NCBI GenBank assembly: GCA_965153455.1
Contig: OZ234496.1
Coordinates: 4,721,207-4,785,206 of the forward strand
Source: Sphagnum compactum
Taxonomy: Eukaryota; Bryophyta; Sphagnopsida; Sphagnales
Length of the DNA stretch: 64,000 nucleotides
Direction: 5' to 3'
The notes below the pieces were generated by a model, which made no database searches, was not told where the DNA came from, and worked only from the letters and a program-made list of their open reading frames with translations. The position numbers and the translations under genes are program-made. Position 1 is the stretch's first letter, and each line of letters begins with the position of its first letter. Of this stretch, positions 47,071 through 58,550 are shown one piece after another.

Positions 47071-50000
47071 ATGGCAGACGTAATCGTCATTGATGTTGTC
47101 CAAGAAGTTTCGAGAATCCTTACAGCTAGCGATGTCGTGGTGGAAGAGCTTAATATTTATATTAAAAGCTTTGGTCCCACGGGGGACGATGGCCTTAGGG
47201 ATTATATTAGTTTTGATATGAGATATCATCAATGCAAAACTGATTCTAGCAAAGGCCGACTTAAGGAACTACAAGTTGATGGAGATGTTAAACGCGAGTG
47301 GAGTCTTTCAAGAGGGGATGATCTGAAGGAATTGGTGTCTATAGTCCTTGAGAGCACTAATGTGAAGGCCATTCACGTGCGCGGCGAAAGTCCAAATATC
47401 CATGATGTTATTGAGCAGTTTTTGCAAGGTCTCTGCACCAATCATACCATAGTGAGTTTTCATCCAGTATTTCTTGAATACATGGCGATTGATCTGGCGA
47501 TTGATGTGTTGGACAAATCTGCGGATATGCTTTGTCATAATACAGGCCTCAAACGTTTCAGTCTCCAGCTACCCAAAATTAAAGGTAGAAAGAAGCATTT
47601 CGGTTTTGGCAAGGCACTCAAGATGAATCACACCCTTGAACATCTTCTATTGCATTCATGGAATAATAATGCGGAATTAGATTTGGAAGACCTTGTCCAA
47701 CCATTGATTATGGACGAAAATGGGCACCAAACCAACTCTACACTCACCACTCTTGAAGTTACGGGACTTTTTTTAACGAGCTCAGTTGGTGCTACCTTTG
47801 CAAGGATGCTTCGGAAAAATTCTTCCATAAAGCATCTTGATTTGACAGCCTCTCTAACAAGTGAATCAGATGCGCAAGAACTGATACAATCACTTGTAGA
47901 AAACCATTCCCTCGAAACCTTAAACCTAAACTATTGTGGTGGTGTAACGGGCTCTGTGTTTCCTGCCATCATGGATGTTCTACTGGTCAATTTCACCTTG
48001 AAAGATATAGAATTGCATGGAACTGATTTATATTATGAGGGCAAGGATTTGGCCATCAAGGAACAACTACGAAAAACTGAGGTGTACAAGAAGTTACATC
48101 TCAAGGAGCTGCAGATGGCCAAGCCAACATCTGCAAGAGTAATTTTTTGCGGCTTTCCATATGCTGGTATGTCTTAAATCTCTCTTGGTTGAACTAGAGG
48201 ACATGAATGTGTTTGTGTTTGAAACTTTGTCGTTGCCTGAATCATGTTGTCACATGAAAATTATAATTTATGACTGATTCATAGTAGAATCTTATTTTTG
48301 CATCTTTTGTTCCGGGCACATGAATGCACCTGTTTATTGTGGAGTTATGCAGGCAAAACAACCTTGCGAAAGTCGGTGGTCCGTTCCATTGAACGCAGAA
48401 GCATGATCAACAAGAGCATTCTAAATCCCTGCAAAGACTTCATGATGAAGAAGATTGATGGGGGTCAACGGCTAATCCAAGGAGGCAAACAACTTACACA
48501 CCGCACACGTGGAATTGAGGTACATAGCTTGGAAAGTAGTGAAGGGATTAGATGGTCTATTTGGGACATGGGGGGTCAGGAAGAGTTCCATGGGTTCCAT
48601 TATTTCATGCTTCCTGATCTAAGTGACAAAGGTAACCCATCCTTGTTCCTTCTAGTTTGTAGTCCATATGTATTGGGAGAAGAGGGATCCCCTTCAAAGG
48701 AGACGCTTAAACGACCCATAGAGATTCAGAAAGAGTTGGAGTATTGGCTTCAATTCATTGCTTCCAAGAGTCGAAGAACAATTTCCTTCAAACCAAAGGT
48801 GATAGTGGTCTTGACTCATTCCGACAAAGTTCCTGGGCTTGTTGCTGTAGCACAAGGGAGTGTCACAAGTTTGAAAGAGCAATTTGCAGAATTGCTAGAT
48901 GTGTGGTCAGAACCAATTGCTGTTGATGCCTTTTCTACTCAATCAGCTAGCAATGTGGCTAGTGTTATTGAAGACAACATTGTAACTCTTCTCAAAGCAT
49001 TGCCACCTGTGTATAAGGTGTGCAGTGATGTGAGATCAGCCTTGAATGGTTGGATGGTGAGAAATCCAAAAAGTCCGATGATGAATTGGAAAACCTTTTC
49101 AGACCTGTGCCAGGAAACGGATTTGCCAGGGTTGGTCAAAGCAACTGCTGAAAGAAGTACGATAGAAGCAAGGCGAAAAGCAGTGGCAACAAGCATGCAC
49201 AATTCGGGAGATGTCATCTACTTTGAAGATCTTGACTTTCTAGTTGTGGATCTGGATTGGTTTTGCCATCGGGTGATGGGTCACCTGATCAAGCTAAGTG
49301 ATGATCGCAGTAAACTGGCCACCGCAACAAACCCAGATGGTTTCACATCAAGGGCATACTTGGAAAACATTTTGGTTGATTCACTGAAATCTTCTCGTGA
49401 GCTTGGTTATGTTGGATGTGCCTTGGATGTCACAGCACAGAATTTGGTGCACCTTATGTTGAGGTTAGAGTTGTGTTTTGAGGACACAACCAGGTCTCAT
49501 GGTGTTGGCAAATTGTTCATCCCAACAATTTTGGACGTTGGTCAAGCAGCAGGCTCATGGAATTGGTCACATATCAGTCAGAAATCCATCTACTTCGGAA
49601 GGAGGCTCCAATGTGGTGACCCAGAGCATACATTCATACCTCGAGGTCTCTTTTGTCGATTGCAGGTACTTTGTTCCCATTCCCGAATTGTTGAGTTAGG
49701 GAACTTTGCGGTTGAACTTATGTGGGGAATGCCAACTTAAATTCCACATAATTTAGAAGACTAATGCAAGACACTGTAATGATCTACATTCCTGAAGCTC
49801 TCAATTTCAAGTTAATTTGGTCGTTCTTCATTTGATTTTGCCTTTGATTCTGAGATTGATTGATGTTCCTACAGGTATTTTTGCACAACCAATTCTTAAC
49901 GTTGGAGGACATGAACATGAGAGCCTTGTATGAACCCAAAAATAACTTCATTTATATAATGCTCAATGGTGTAGAAGTTGTAGTGGATTACAATGCAGAT

Positions 50001-51242
50001 GTGGGCACCCACATTGATGTGTTGGTACACTCCAAATCCAAGAGTTTTGACAACGCTTTAGATATTGTTCATGAGCATATTATGGACAAAATTCGAGAAC
50101 GTTGTGTTGCCACAGATGGATGTCAGGGTGTTGTACTTGTGGAAGGTGTTATTCGCACAATGTGTGTGAAAAATTGCATGTCTTTCAAGGAGCGACAAGG
50201 CCAATCTGTGCTTTTGGAAGAGTTGAAGCAAAATGTTTTTTCTCATGGGAATGAATATGAACACCCATGGGGTGAGTTGAAACAAGGGGAGAATGTGATT
50301 CTTCGTGAGAATGAACGTGCTGTGATGCTTATGGGCAGGAGAGAGAGAGTGGAGGTAGTGGAAAGACATAAGCAAGCGTTGCAAATTGATGAGGTTGATG
50401 GTGTCCATGATGAAGCGGCTATGGTCACAAGAGGATGGGCAACATCAAGTTCTTCCACGACATCGGTGAACATGAAGATCACGCAAGAACCTTCACAAGA
50501 GCAGAATCAGGCACTGAGGGAACTAGCTCATGAAGTTCAAAACCTAGCAGTTGCTGTTCATGATACTCACAAGCTTGTCAAAAATGATGTTTTGAGTGTT
50601 ACCAGACTCATACGCAACTTGATCTTGAACTCCTCACAACAGCAAGTTCCACGCATTGTACTCTTCACCACACAAGATGCTAGTTTCAAACAAAAATTGA
50701 TCACCAAACTGGTTCCAGGGATGAAAGCTCTTCAACTTCATCTACTTTGTGAATACAAGGGACAGGAGCACATAGTTGAAGGACAAGCTGGTTGTCAAGT
50801 GATCCTCCAAGACGAGAATTGGAAGAATGTTCACGAGTTGGTGGTGGAGGGGTTGAAATGGGTTTTCTTGGCTGCCAAAGTGGGGGCACACATTGCAATG
50901 GGGCTGGGGAACATGGTTCCAAATCCTAAAATGGAATATGGAAAGGCTGTTGTTGCGCTTGGTGAAGGTGTGCTAAAAGAGCCACCAATAGACTGGGCCA
51001 CTGTCACCCCTGGAAAGCTTGTGAGGGATGAGGCATCTGCCATCAGAACAACAGAGAGTATGTCTGCAGAGCAATGGTTGGTGGACTTTCTTAAGGATAA
51101 AGTCATTTTAACACAATTTGGGTTGCAGAGGGTGGTCTACAAGGACACACATGGGAGACAAACAGGAGAATTGGGATGGATCTGTAAAAGACATTTCAAG
51201 CATGGCATGCAAGGCGAGGAATTGGAAGCATATCCATTTTAA
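47071..51242 (+). CDS. LRR-Roc-COR (Roco family) GTPase protein, three exons
   Basis: Exons 47,071-48,166, 48,353-49,665 and 49,875-51,242 join in frame to about 1,258 residues. Residues 185-340 are ribonuclease-inhibitor-like leucine-rich repeats (LEHLLLHSW, IKHLDLTAS, LETLNLNYC). The Roc GTPase follows: P-loop GFPYAGKTT at 361-369, G3 DMGGQEEF at 437-444, and G4-like THSDK at 520-524. The COR region (FLVVDLDWFCHRVMGHLI, about 657-674) spans roughly 590-830. Then come an acidic/polar stretch, a predicted coiled segment near 1,010-1,050 and a C-terminal domain (RIVLFTTQDA to LGEGV, 1,063-1,170) ending GWICKRH. Roco proteins bind GTP and dimerise through COR. The plant relative TORNADO1 has the same order and similar length and acts in development; an immune-type role is also possible. 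The first ATG was chosen because it opens the LRR frame. No stop or shift breaks it. Confidence 0.92.
48167..48352 (+). other. Roco intron 1 (phase 1, inside the P-loop codons)
   Basis: GT at 48,167 (TATGCTG|GTATGTCT) and AG at 48,351-48,352 (TTATGCAG|GCAAAACA). Removal joins G with GC to make the P-loop Gly codon, giving PYAGKTT. Both sides retain frame. Without splicing the reading frame meets a stop at 48,175-48,177, directly after the exon. Confidence 0.93.
49666..49874 (+). other. Roco intron 2 (phase 0)
   Basis: Donor ATTGCAG|GTACTTTG and acceptor TTCCTACAG|GTATTTTT. Splicing gives CRLQ-VFLHNQF in frame. Unspliced, the frame of exon 2 ends at a TAA at 49,738-49,740. Confidence 0.9.
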
Positions 51243-53690
51243 GTAGTTTGAATTTTGGGGTTCTCTGTCCAAAGACGGCATCTCTTAGGCTCTTTTATCA
51301 CCTTGATTTTCGCTCTTTTCACCCATCTGAAGCTCTACAGGTGTTTGTTCTTTTTTGTTTTGGGGTCTTTCATCTTGTGTCGTGTGGTATTTTCTAGATT
51401 GTTTTGTGCTTCTATATGTTTGTTCATCCAAAGGCTTTCTTGCCTTCCTCAATTTCATCCTTCATTCTCTTGAATCTCGACTTGTTTTGTGACTCATTTC
51501 AGGCATCTCCTTTTGTATCTTTTCTCAAGACCCTGCTGAAGCTTATGTTATACCTCGTCATCCTGACAAACGTGTCAAGCACTGATGTCCACCAACATTT
51601 CGTAATCTGTCCCAGTTTTCATGACATTGAAGTGGGAAAATTAATTTGAATGATATATTTCTCCTTTTGGTGTTGCCTCTTCTTTTATCAGCGATTCTTT
51701 TTCTAGTATTTGTTGAGCTGGAAGTTGGCAACCCCAGGTGCTTCCAATCTTTTGGATGTTGGCTTTATGATCCAAACCTCGTCCCCTAGAGCAAGAACTT
51801 GGATAGCTTGAAGCAGGCCCCAGTATATCCAATCTCTTGAGGATGATTTGCTTGATCTCTTCAATCGTCTCAGCTGGAATTGCAACATGAAGATGTGGAT
51901 GAAGGGGAGGGAAGTCAAGGATCCTGGCAACAATGTTTCAGTTCTTCTGTGCAGGAAGGTATGCTTTACTTTCAGCTGTGAAATGTGCTTGGGTGATACC
52001 CTCGCCACCACTTACCTTAATTCAGGTTTGCAAGTTCACTAGGATGACAAGACATGCTTTTTGTAAGTGTCTTTAATTGCTGTGATGAAACAATTAAATA
52101 AAGACAGTTTTCTTGTGTTTCAATTTTGTGATGTCAAGTAAGAGACACTTCTTCAATTTCTACATTTTGCCTCCCTGGAAATCCTATTTTTGAATGGTAA
52201 TGGTTCGTCACTTTTGAATGATTTTTCTTTGATTACTGCTCCTCATTTTGTTTTTGGTGTTGTGTGCTCTTTTCTATTGGCTTGGGTTTCCTCTTTTTCA
52301 TGCTTGCTGATTGGCTAGTGTAAAGGTATCAAATCTGAAACATCCATACCCTTGTTATTGAATCATCTCTCGATTCTTTTCAGGTTGTTTGAATTGTATG
52401 AATTGAGAAATTCTGATTACTTGAAGACATATCATAGAAAGCAAGAAAGGCTCACAAACTTCATCCTCAGTAGTAGCAATAAATTGTGCAGAGCCTCAGA
52501 TAATTCAACACATACTGCAGAGTGTAAATTAGGTGCAGTTATGTGACGGAAATGGTTCATGTTTTGAAGCAGATTTGGTATGCACTTATGAAGAGGTTCT
52601 CCAAGGCAACATTTTTGGATCCCCAGATGCCACTTAGGTACTCCCCTAGTTCCTATGGGGTGCAGTCTGGTCAAGGCAATGCAGATATCAGCTTTGTCTA
52701 AGGAATTGTGTTTCATGAATATAACCGATATTATTTTGATCTCAAGACTTGGTTCAACCTATGTACAGGTTGGAGACATGGTCCCATTGGGTTTTCATTA
52801 CCTTGAATGGCATGGATGGAGAGGATGGAGAGTAGTCATGTATAAAGGTTACTGGTGCTGCAGAGTTTGGATATTTCTCTCAGCTCTGTCAATTCTGAGA
52901 AGCTGGAATGTAATCCACATTACTTTGCAGCAGTAGAGAGCAGCAGAACTGGAGTGAACAGAAGACAATATTCAACTTGGTATTTGCAATGTTCTTTTCT
53001 CAATTTCCCTGGTTGCTAAGATTGCTTGTTACATGGTATTCATTCCAAGGTGAGCCTCTTATTATTTCCAGAGCAGCCTTGTGAACTTGAAACCATTGGC
53101 TGCGAAGAGCAAGCAAGGTTTAAGGTTTGTATTCTCATCTCAGATTTTGTGAGATTGATGTGAGGTTCATGAGTGCCTTAGAAACAATAAATATTGAGGA
53201 GGGGCAATTGGTGTTTTATCTGAGGACTTAGGGTTCTAATAAAAGCATTAAGGGAACAATTCTTGTGCTTTTTAAGAGAGTGTTTTTCTAGTTTCTTGTT
53301 CAGGATTGCTTGTGCCTTGATGTTTCCTTGTAGTTAGTAGTCACTTGTAGTGTGCTTTGGGTGTAAATCAATTGATTTGGGAATGATTTACATCCTCAGT
53401 TCTGTATCTTTTTCAGCTGCAGTTGTTGGTCATCATCAATAGCTTGCATTTTCTCTTTTGTTCTTTGAGATCTAGTTGCAAATATTTGTGTTCTGCTACT
53501 GGCAAAGAGGCCAACCCCAGTACGTGCTATATTTTCCAGAAACAAATTGAGGAACTAGCTCTAACAGGATAAGTGGTTATGGGTACAGATGGCATGCTGT
53601 CGTCAGTTTTGAATTTTTTGACATTTACTGGACCAAGAATAAGTGAACTTAAGCAAAAAAGGATTTGAATTGAGGGAATACATTTCAGTA
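51243..53690 (+). other. Downstream region of the Roco gene, no recognised gene
   Basis: Probably starts with the Roco 3' untranslated region. An AATTAAATAAAG word near 52,095 could serve as a polyadenylation signal. Short open frames (up to 102 codons) on both strands have no family resemblance. Base composition is balanced, unlike the AT-rich DNA farther left, so transcribed or relic sequence is possible. Confidence 0.45.
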
Positions 53691-54080
53691 ATGCCTTCCT
53701 CAATGGGGATGGGTGACTGGAAAATAGCACTAGCTGTGGATCTGAATGATGAGAGTGCTTATGCTGTGAGATGGGTGGTGGCAAATTATCTCTGTCCAGG
53801 GTACCCTGTCATGATCCTCATGTCAGACCAACAAGTGTTCTTTATGGAGCAGATTGGGGGCCATCAGATCAAATATTAGCCTCTGACAAAGAATTCCAAC
53901 AGAAGATGGAAGAGGACTCTGATGTTCTCAATGCTGCCAAGAGCACTGACATTGCAAAGTCACATCTGGAGGTGACTATCCCATATAATCCATAGACTGT
54001 GAAAGAACATGATATGAAGGAGCAGATCTGTCTGGAGGTTGTGTGCTTGGTAATCAATGCCATCATCATGGTGAGTCGAG
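53691..54080 (+). pseudogene. Universal stress protein (UspA family) pseudogene, first exon
   Basis: Plant universal stress proteins are small ATP- or AMP-binding alpha/beta proteins, some phosphorylated in defence signalling. From ATG 53,691 (MPSSMGMG) the frame reads WKIALAVDLNDESAYAVRW and VVANYLCPG, the family N-terminus. A frameshift near 53,815 moves the match to HVRPTSVLYGADWGPSDQ. A stop follows after VTIPYNP (53,993-53,995), and then VKEHDMKEQICLE and IIMVSRG, the start of the ATP-binding GxxG region. The text ends at a possible splice donor CGAG|GTACAC at 54,081, so this is not a processed copy. The second exon with the rest of the binding loop was not found. Confidence 0.88.
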
Positions 54081-55158
54081 GTACACATGGTTCTCTGCTG
54101 TGTTCACTTTCCAAAACCCTCTTGTTTGTAGTCATTCTTTTGATCACAGTTCTGCTATATACTTTATACCTGGTTTATTGGAGAAAATTGTGTGAGAGGT
54201 GGGGTGATGAAGACTAATTTTGTGATCTTTCAAAACTCCAAGAGGAAAATGATTTCCACCGGTCTATATCATAAGAATGCTTGTCAAAATGATGTCTGGA
54301 GCACTATGCTATTTGTAGTCAAGTAGGCAGCCAGACTGACTGTATCGATGATGTCCAACATAAATTCTGGTTTCGCCAAGGCTATGCAGTCTGAAAGCCA
54401 TTCTGTTTTTGGTTATCAAAGTAGCAAAAATGTAGATTAAGGGGTGTCATTATGTTTGTTTTAGATCAGGATATATGTATAGGCTGCTTTACTTGCAATG
54501 GCATCAAAATGAAGCTTTGGTACACAATTTTCAAAAAGGTTCATTCAGGCCATTTACAATTTCAGCTAACAAATTATTAGACGGAGTTTTGAAAGGTGTC
54601 ACATGGGAGTTGTCCAATCTATTATGCACCCATGTGTTCTGTTGGCAAAATTGCTAGGCAGCTACTGTTGTAAGGTGGAGTGCTATATGGAGAACAGGAG
54701 CGCATGAGTTTCACACCTTGTATGCTCCTACAATTGGCACTCTATCTAGGCAAAACTCAACACCAAATGATGGTAGGTCATGAAGCTAGAAATTTTAGTG
54801 GTTCTGCTGTAAGGTAAGTTATAAGCACTGTACAATTAATCTTTGGAAAGCTATTGGCTCAGTGATCTCATGGGCCACATATACCACAGCAACATTGGTA
54901 CTTCCAGCTACTAATAAATTTCTTTTACAAAGAAGTAGACTCTGAAAGAGCTTGACTTAAAAAATATAGAATGGGATCCAGGAAAGTTAATTAGACACAT
55001 TTCATTTTGGGGATGTCCAGTTCTTAGAGCTTCTCTGGAATGTCATCAGGTGGGTTAGCATATTGTGGGGTCATACCCATATGGCCTTGATGTGATTGGT
55101 TTGCTGATGATGATATATGCAGTTCATGAAAGTACAATTTGGTTGTGTTTTTGGGGGA
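54081..55158. other. No gene recognised between USP and UBP pseudogenes
   Basis: About 1.1 kb of balanced composition. Short open frames only. It could contain decayed introns or exons of the flanking pseudogenes, but I see no match. Confidence 0.45.
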
Positions 55159-55469
55159 TGGCCAGTTGTACAGAATGTCAAATGCAGCATTGGGTTGCTG
55201 TCCACAAGTTTGAATGCCACGGTCCCAAAACAGGCAGCCCTGGAAGCCTGGATACTGATAGTCGGACATTCTCTGAGGTGCATAGCCCTGGAATCTCAAG
55301 GAGTGAGAATCATAAGGTCTTCGTTGACTTCACAGACACCAGCAATGTGAATGAAGTAGGACCACCAGCAGAGGTGTTGTTGAATCCTGATCAACCAACT
55401 CTGATGCAACAAAAGCTGCCATCTTGGACTGTGACCTCTAATGGGCAACAACGTGCAAAGGCAAAGAAG
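55159..55469 (+). pseudogene. MYND-finger exon of a UBP-type deubiquitinase, pseudogene copy 2
   Basis: The frame reads CTECQMQHWVAVHKFECHGP, the second half of a MYND zinc finger (C..C, H...H..C pattern), then a Ser/Pro-rich linker, and ends KAKK at a GT donor (AAAGAAG|GTTTG, 55,469/55,470). In plant UBP15-19-type proteins the MYND finger precedes the ubiquitin-hydrolase domain, and the catalytic-domain exons follow about 800 bp downstream here. The first half of the finger (RYCS-like text) is not seen upstream, so the exon is truncated or its 5' part decayed. Confidence 0.85.
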
Positions 55470-55744
55470 GTTTGTTGGGAGAAACTAACCTGGAAGCTCC
55501 TTTCCACTTTTGGTTTTGCCCTTTCCAACCCACAGACAGTACTGGGGTAGCCTCTATGGTTCTTAAGCAGAGATGTGGACTGCAGTTGAGGTGGGCGAAT
55601 TAAGCAGATGGAAAAGCCTCCCAGAAGCATGTTAAATGCTGGATCATTAGGTGGACCCTCTTGAATAAGGTAAAGAGGAGGTCCATACTAGTTGTGACAG
55701 TCCTCCCCTTTTGCTGGATCCTTTGTTTCATTGGTGGTTGGTGT

Positions 55745-57005
55745 TGGTGTAGTATTGGTGGAATTCCTCAGCATTCACATGCATCTCTTTCTGCTGGAAG
55801 AACATATTGGTAATCTCAGATAGATGTACCACTGTCCTGCAAATGCGATGGTTAGGTGAGGTTGTTTCCAATATAGATCTGCTAATTTACTGCTGTTCAA
55901 TCCCATCTGAGCAGACGATAGTAGGGAATCTGCCACCTCACGGACCCTAGGTTATGCCAAGAAGGATGATACAGATAATTAGTTTCCTTGCAAAGTTTTG
56001 GTTGGAATTGAATGTTGTAAATGGGCCTGAGGTCTATTGTCTTCCAGTCACTTCCGACTGAACAATCCGGTCCAGTAGGTCAATTCACATGAGAAAGAGG
56101 GTTTTCTTCAAGAAACAAAAAGGGCCAGTTGTGGGAGTATCTACTGTCTAGGATTTCTAGAGTTTCTAAATGTCTAACCTGAGAGCTGAAAAGATGAGAC
56201 ATGCTGAGCACATATGAATTGTATGTGTGATTTCAGGTTTTCTATCGACTTGATGCAAATGATTTGCGTGGAGAAGGTTATTGCAGAAAAGTCTCTTGAT
56301 GATTCTATTCAAGAGACGACACTTATTCACCACTATTTTGGTGGGTGTCTGCAGTCACAGGTATTATTAGTCTCAAGACTAGAGTGAAGATGTCTTTCCA
56401 ATGCAGAAACTGCTGTACTCTGGTTGACCTACGCACTACATACATATGTCGATCTGGTGTGTCATGGATTTCTTTAGTCGGGATCTGCTTGGTCTTGCTG
56501 TTTGATCAGACATGCATACTGCTCTAGAACTAGTTAATCCTATTTAAACCTTGGAGATGTAGGGGAGGAAGAGGGTTAATGTGGGTGCTATTCTGATGTT
56601 CTTCTGTCAGGTGAAGTGTATACAGTGCCTGCATGAATCTAATCGATATGAACCCATGATGGATCTTCTTGTGGATATCCAAGGCGATGTTAAGTCCGTG
56701 GAGGATGCTCTTGCTCAATTCACAGATACTGAACGGTCGGATGGTGCCACAAGTACAAGTGTGACCAGTATGTGCTTGTCATGTGCTCTGGAAATATTGG
56801 TGGTTGCTTTCATGTCCATCTCCAAAGCCAGGAAATTGAATAGTTTTATGCTCCTGGAGACAAGTTGTTAGACGAAGTTTATTTTTTTCCTTAGTTGTCT
56901 AATTCTTGTGTGCAATGTAGGGAAGTACACTTGGATCCAGGATTGTACAAAGTTGGTAAAGGTGGATTGCAAATGGCTCATCCAGATGGTGTAACATGTA
57001 GTTCT
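55745..57005 (+). repeat. Direct long repeat, copy 2 (pairs with 1-1,263)
   Basis: Same orientation and same content as 1-1,263. The copy lies downstream of the MYND exon, so this is probably the more complete locus. Its right end at 57,005 changes abruptly to unrelated sequence (GTAGTTCT then CTGTGAGC, against AGGCTAGC in copy 1). Confidence 0.9.
56237..56770 (+). pseudogene. UBP catalytic-domain exons, pseudogene copy 2
   Basis: Exon 56,237-56,360 (124 bp) encodes the stretch SIDLMQMICVEK to QETTLIHHYFGGCLQSQ. Exon 56,611 to about 56,770 encodes VKCIQCLHESNRYEPMMDLL and SVEDALAQFTDTER. A single-base deletion (GCCACAAG against GCCAACAAG in copy 1) shifts the frame before KYKC. No Cys or His catalytic box follows. 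Together with the MYND exon at 55,159 this is one decayed MYND-UBP gene with at least three exons. Confidence 0.85.
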
Positions 57006-57880
57006 CTGTGAGCGGTTTGCCGAAAGAGATGGAGACCATGCTCCGTCACCTGTTCAAAGGATTGTGATTTGGTTTATTATTATTTTTCCTTTTATCGGGT
57101 GTGAGAAAAGTTAAAATCTTCTCAACGCAATGAAAAATACTTTTAACTAGAAGTTTTTTCCTTCACACCAAAAGGCCCTCAAAACAAAAAATTGTCACAA
57201 AACATTGCGGTAGAAGATGTGATGATGACAACCTCAGAAAAGCTTTATAGTGTATTTGAAGGGTGGATTACTTTACATAATAGGACTTACAGGGACGACT
57301 TCATGAAAAGCCAAAGCCGTGGATGGGAAATGTTTCATGCCCTGAAAGATCCCTTGCTTCAGGCGTTTTTTTTTTGTTATTAACTCTGTTTCAAACACAC
57401 TTTCCTCAGTTCTTACGATCGTGAAGGTGCCTTTGTCAGGGGTTCCTTGTGTCAACCTTGAGCTCCACTCTTGGGTGCCACAACAGGAACCCCTGACCAG
57501 GGTGCTTTGTGCCTTCCCCTATACATAATAATATACTATTAGTGTGCTTTCTATTGGCACATTGGGACCAGATAAGTGTAAGGTATCTACCACCATTACT
57601 AGATGACTACACTTACAATATGGGGGTGTTTTTGAAGTGAAACCAGCATATGGGTAGAGGTCTGGGCCATAGGTAGGACGTTTTTTAATTCCTTATTCAT
57701 TATGATTTCTCTTTTTAAACTGAAAATCAGATTTGTGAAAATTGGTTTTGAAAACCAACTATTCTCGAATGAGTCAAAATCGCATGAAGGGGTTGGGTGA
57801 TGTCTAGTAAGTCTTGAGGTTTAGGTGGACTAATGAACAAGACCAATAATCAATACATTGTACATCATAGCTATGCAAAG
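57006..57880. other. No gene; contains an inverted repeat
   Basis: No recognisable coding sequence. The frame at 57,192-57,383 (63 codons) has no family resemblance. A palindromic feature lies at 57,435-57,497. Confidence 0.5.
57435..57497. repeat. Inverted repeat with 12-bp perfect arms
   Basis: GTCAGGGGTTCC (57,435-57,446) and its exact reverse complement GGAACCCCTGAC (57,486-57,497) enclose a 39-base loop. Similarity extends imperfectly a few bases on both sides (TTGTG and CACAA inside). A related single arm plus loop occurs at about 59,190-59,240 (GAGGTTCCTTGTATCAACC). Confidence 0.8.
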
Positions 57881-58550
57881 TCATTTAACTATAACTAAAG
57901 TTATTAATATAATATATTTGTTTCTAGGGATTATATTACAGTATTTATGAATGTATTTACATACCTATGAAAATAATTGTTACTACATCATAATTTGATT
58001 ATAATAGAATCATTTGCTGTAATTTCTTCATATATATATTTTTAAGGAATATAATTATTTATTTATAATGAATTATTTTTACAACTTAAATTTTCCAAAT
58101 GCAGATTAAAACTAATGAATTTTTTTTTCCCCATGAGTACAGTAATGGATATTAGTTATTATTATTAATTATTATTAAATCATTAATATTAATATATATG
58201 AACATAGTTAAAAATAATTATAACTAGGGAATAATATTATGAATACTAATAAAATTGTTAGTCTTACGTATGTATTGTATACATTAATATATTATTATTC
58301 TGTAAAATTATTCAATATTCAATCTTTATAGTAATCAATTTAATGTGTAGCATCTAAGAAATTATTTTTCATGTTTATGATTAATATTTATTATTTGTAA
58401 ATTTGATGATAAACCGTTATAACTTATATTTGTTATAAAATTGAATAGCTATTTTTATTTATGTAATATTATTTTTTGAATTATTTTATTATATAATTGT
58501 GTAAGTAAAAAATATTTATGGTTTATTACTATATGTAATTAATTTATTAG
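57881..58550 (+). repeat. AT-rich repeat, copy of 40,120-40,790
   Basis: Matches the end of the AT-rich tract at 40.1-40.8 kb in the same orientation with many small indels. Both matches end at the word CTATATGTAATTAA. No coding capacity. Confidence 0.75.

Noticed and set aside
47308-50922. Minus-strand open frames inside the Roco gene
   Set aside because: The plus-strand frame has LRR, Roc and COR motifs and matching splice sites; the others are shadows.
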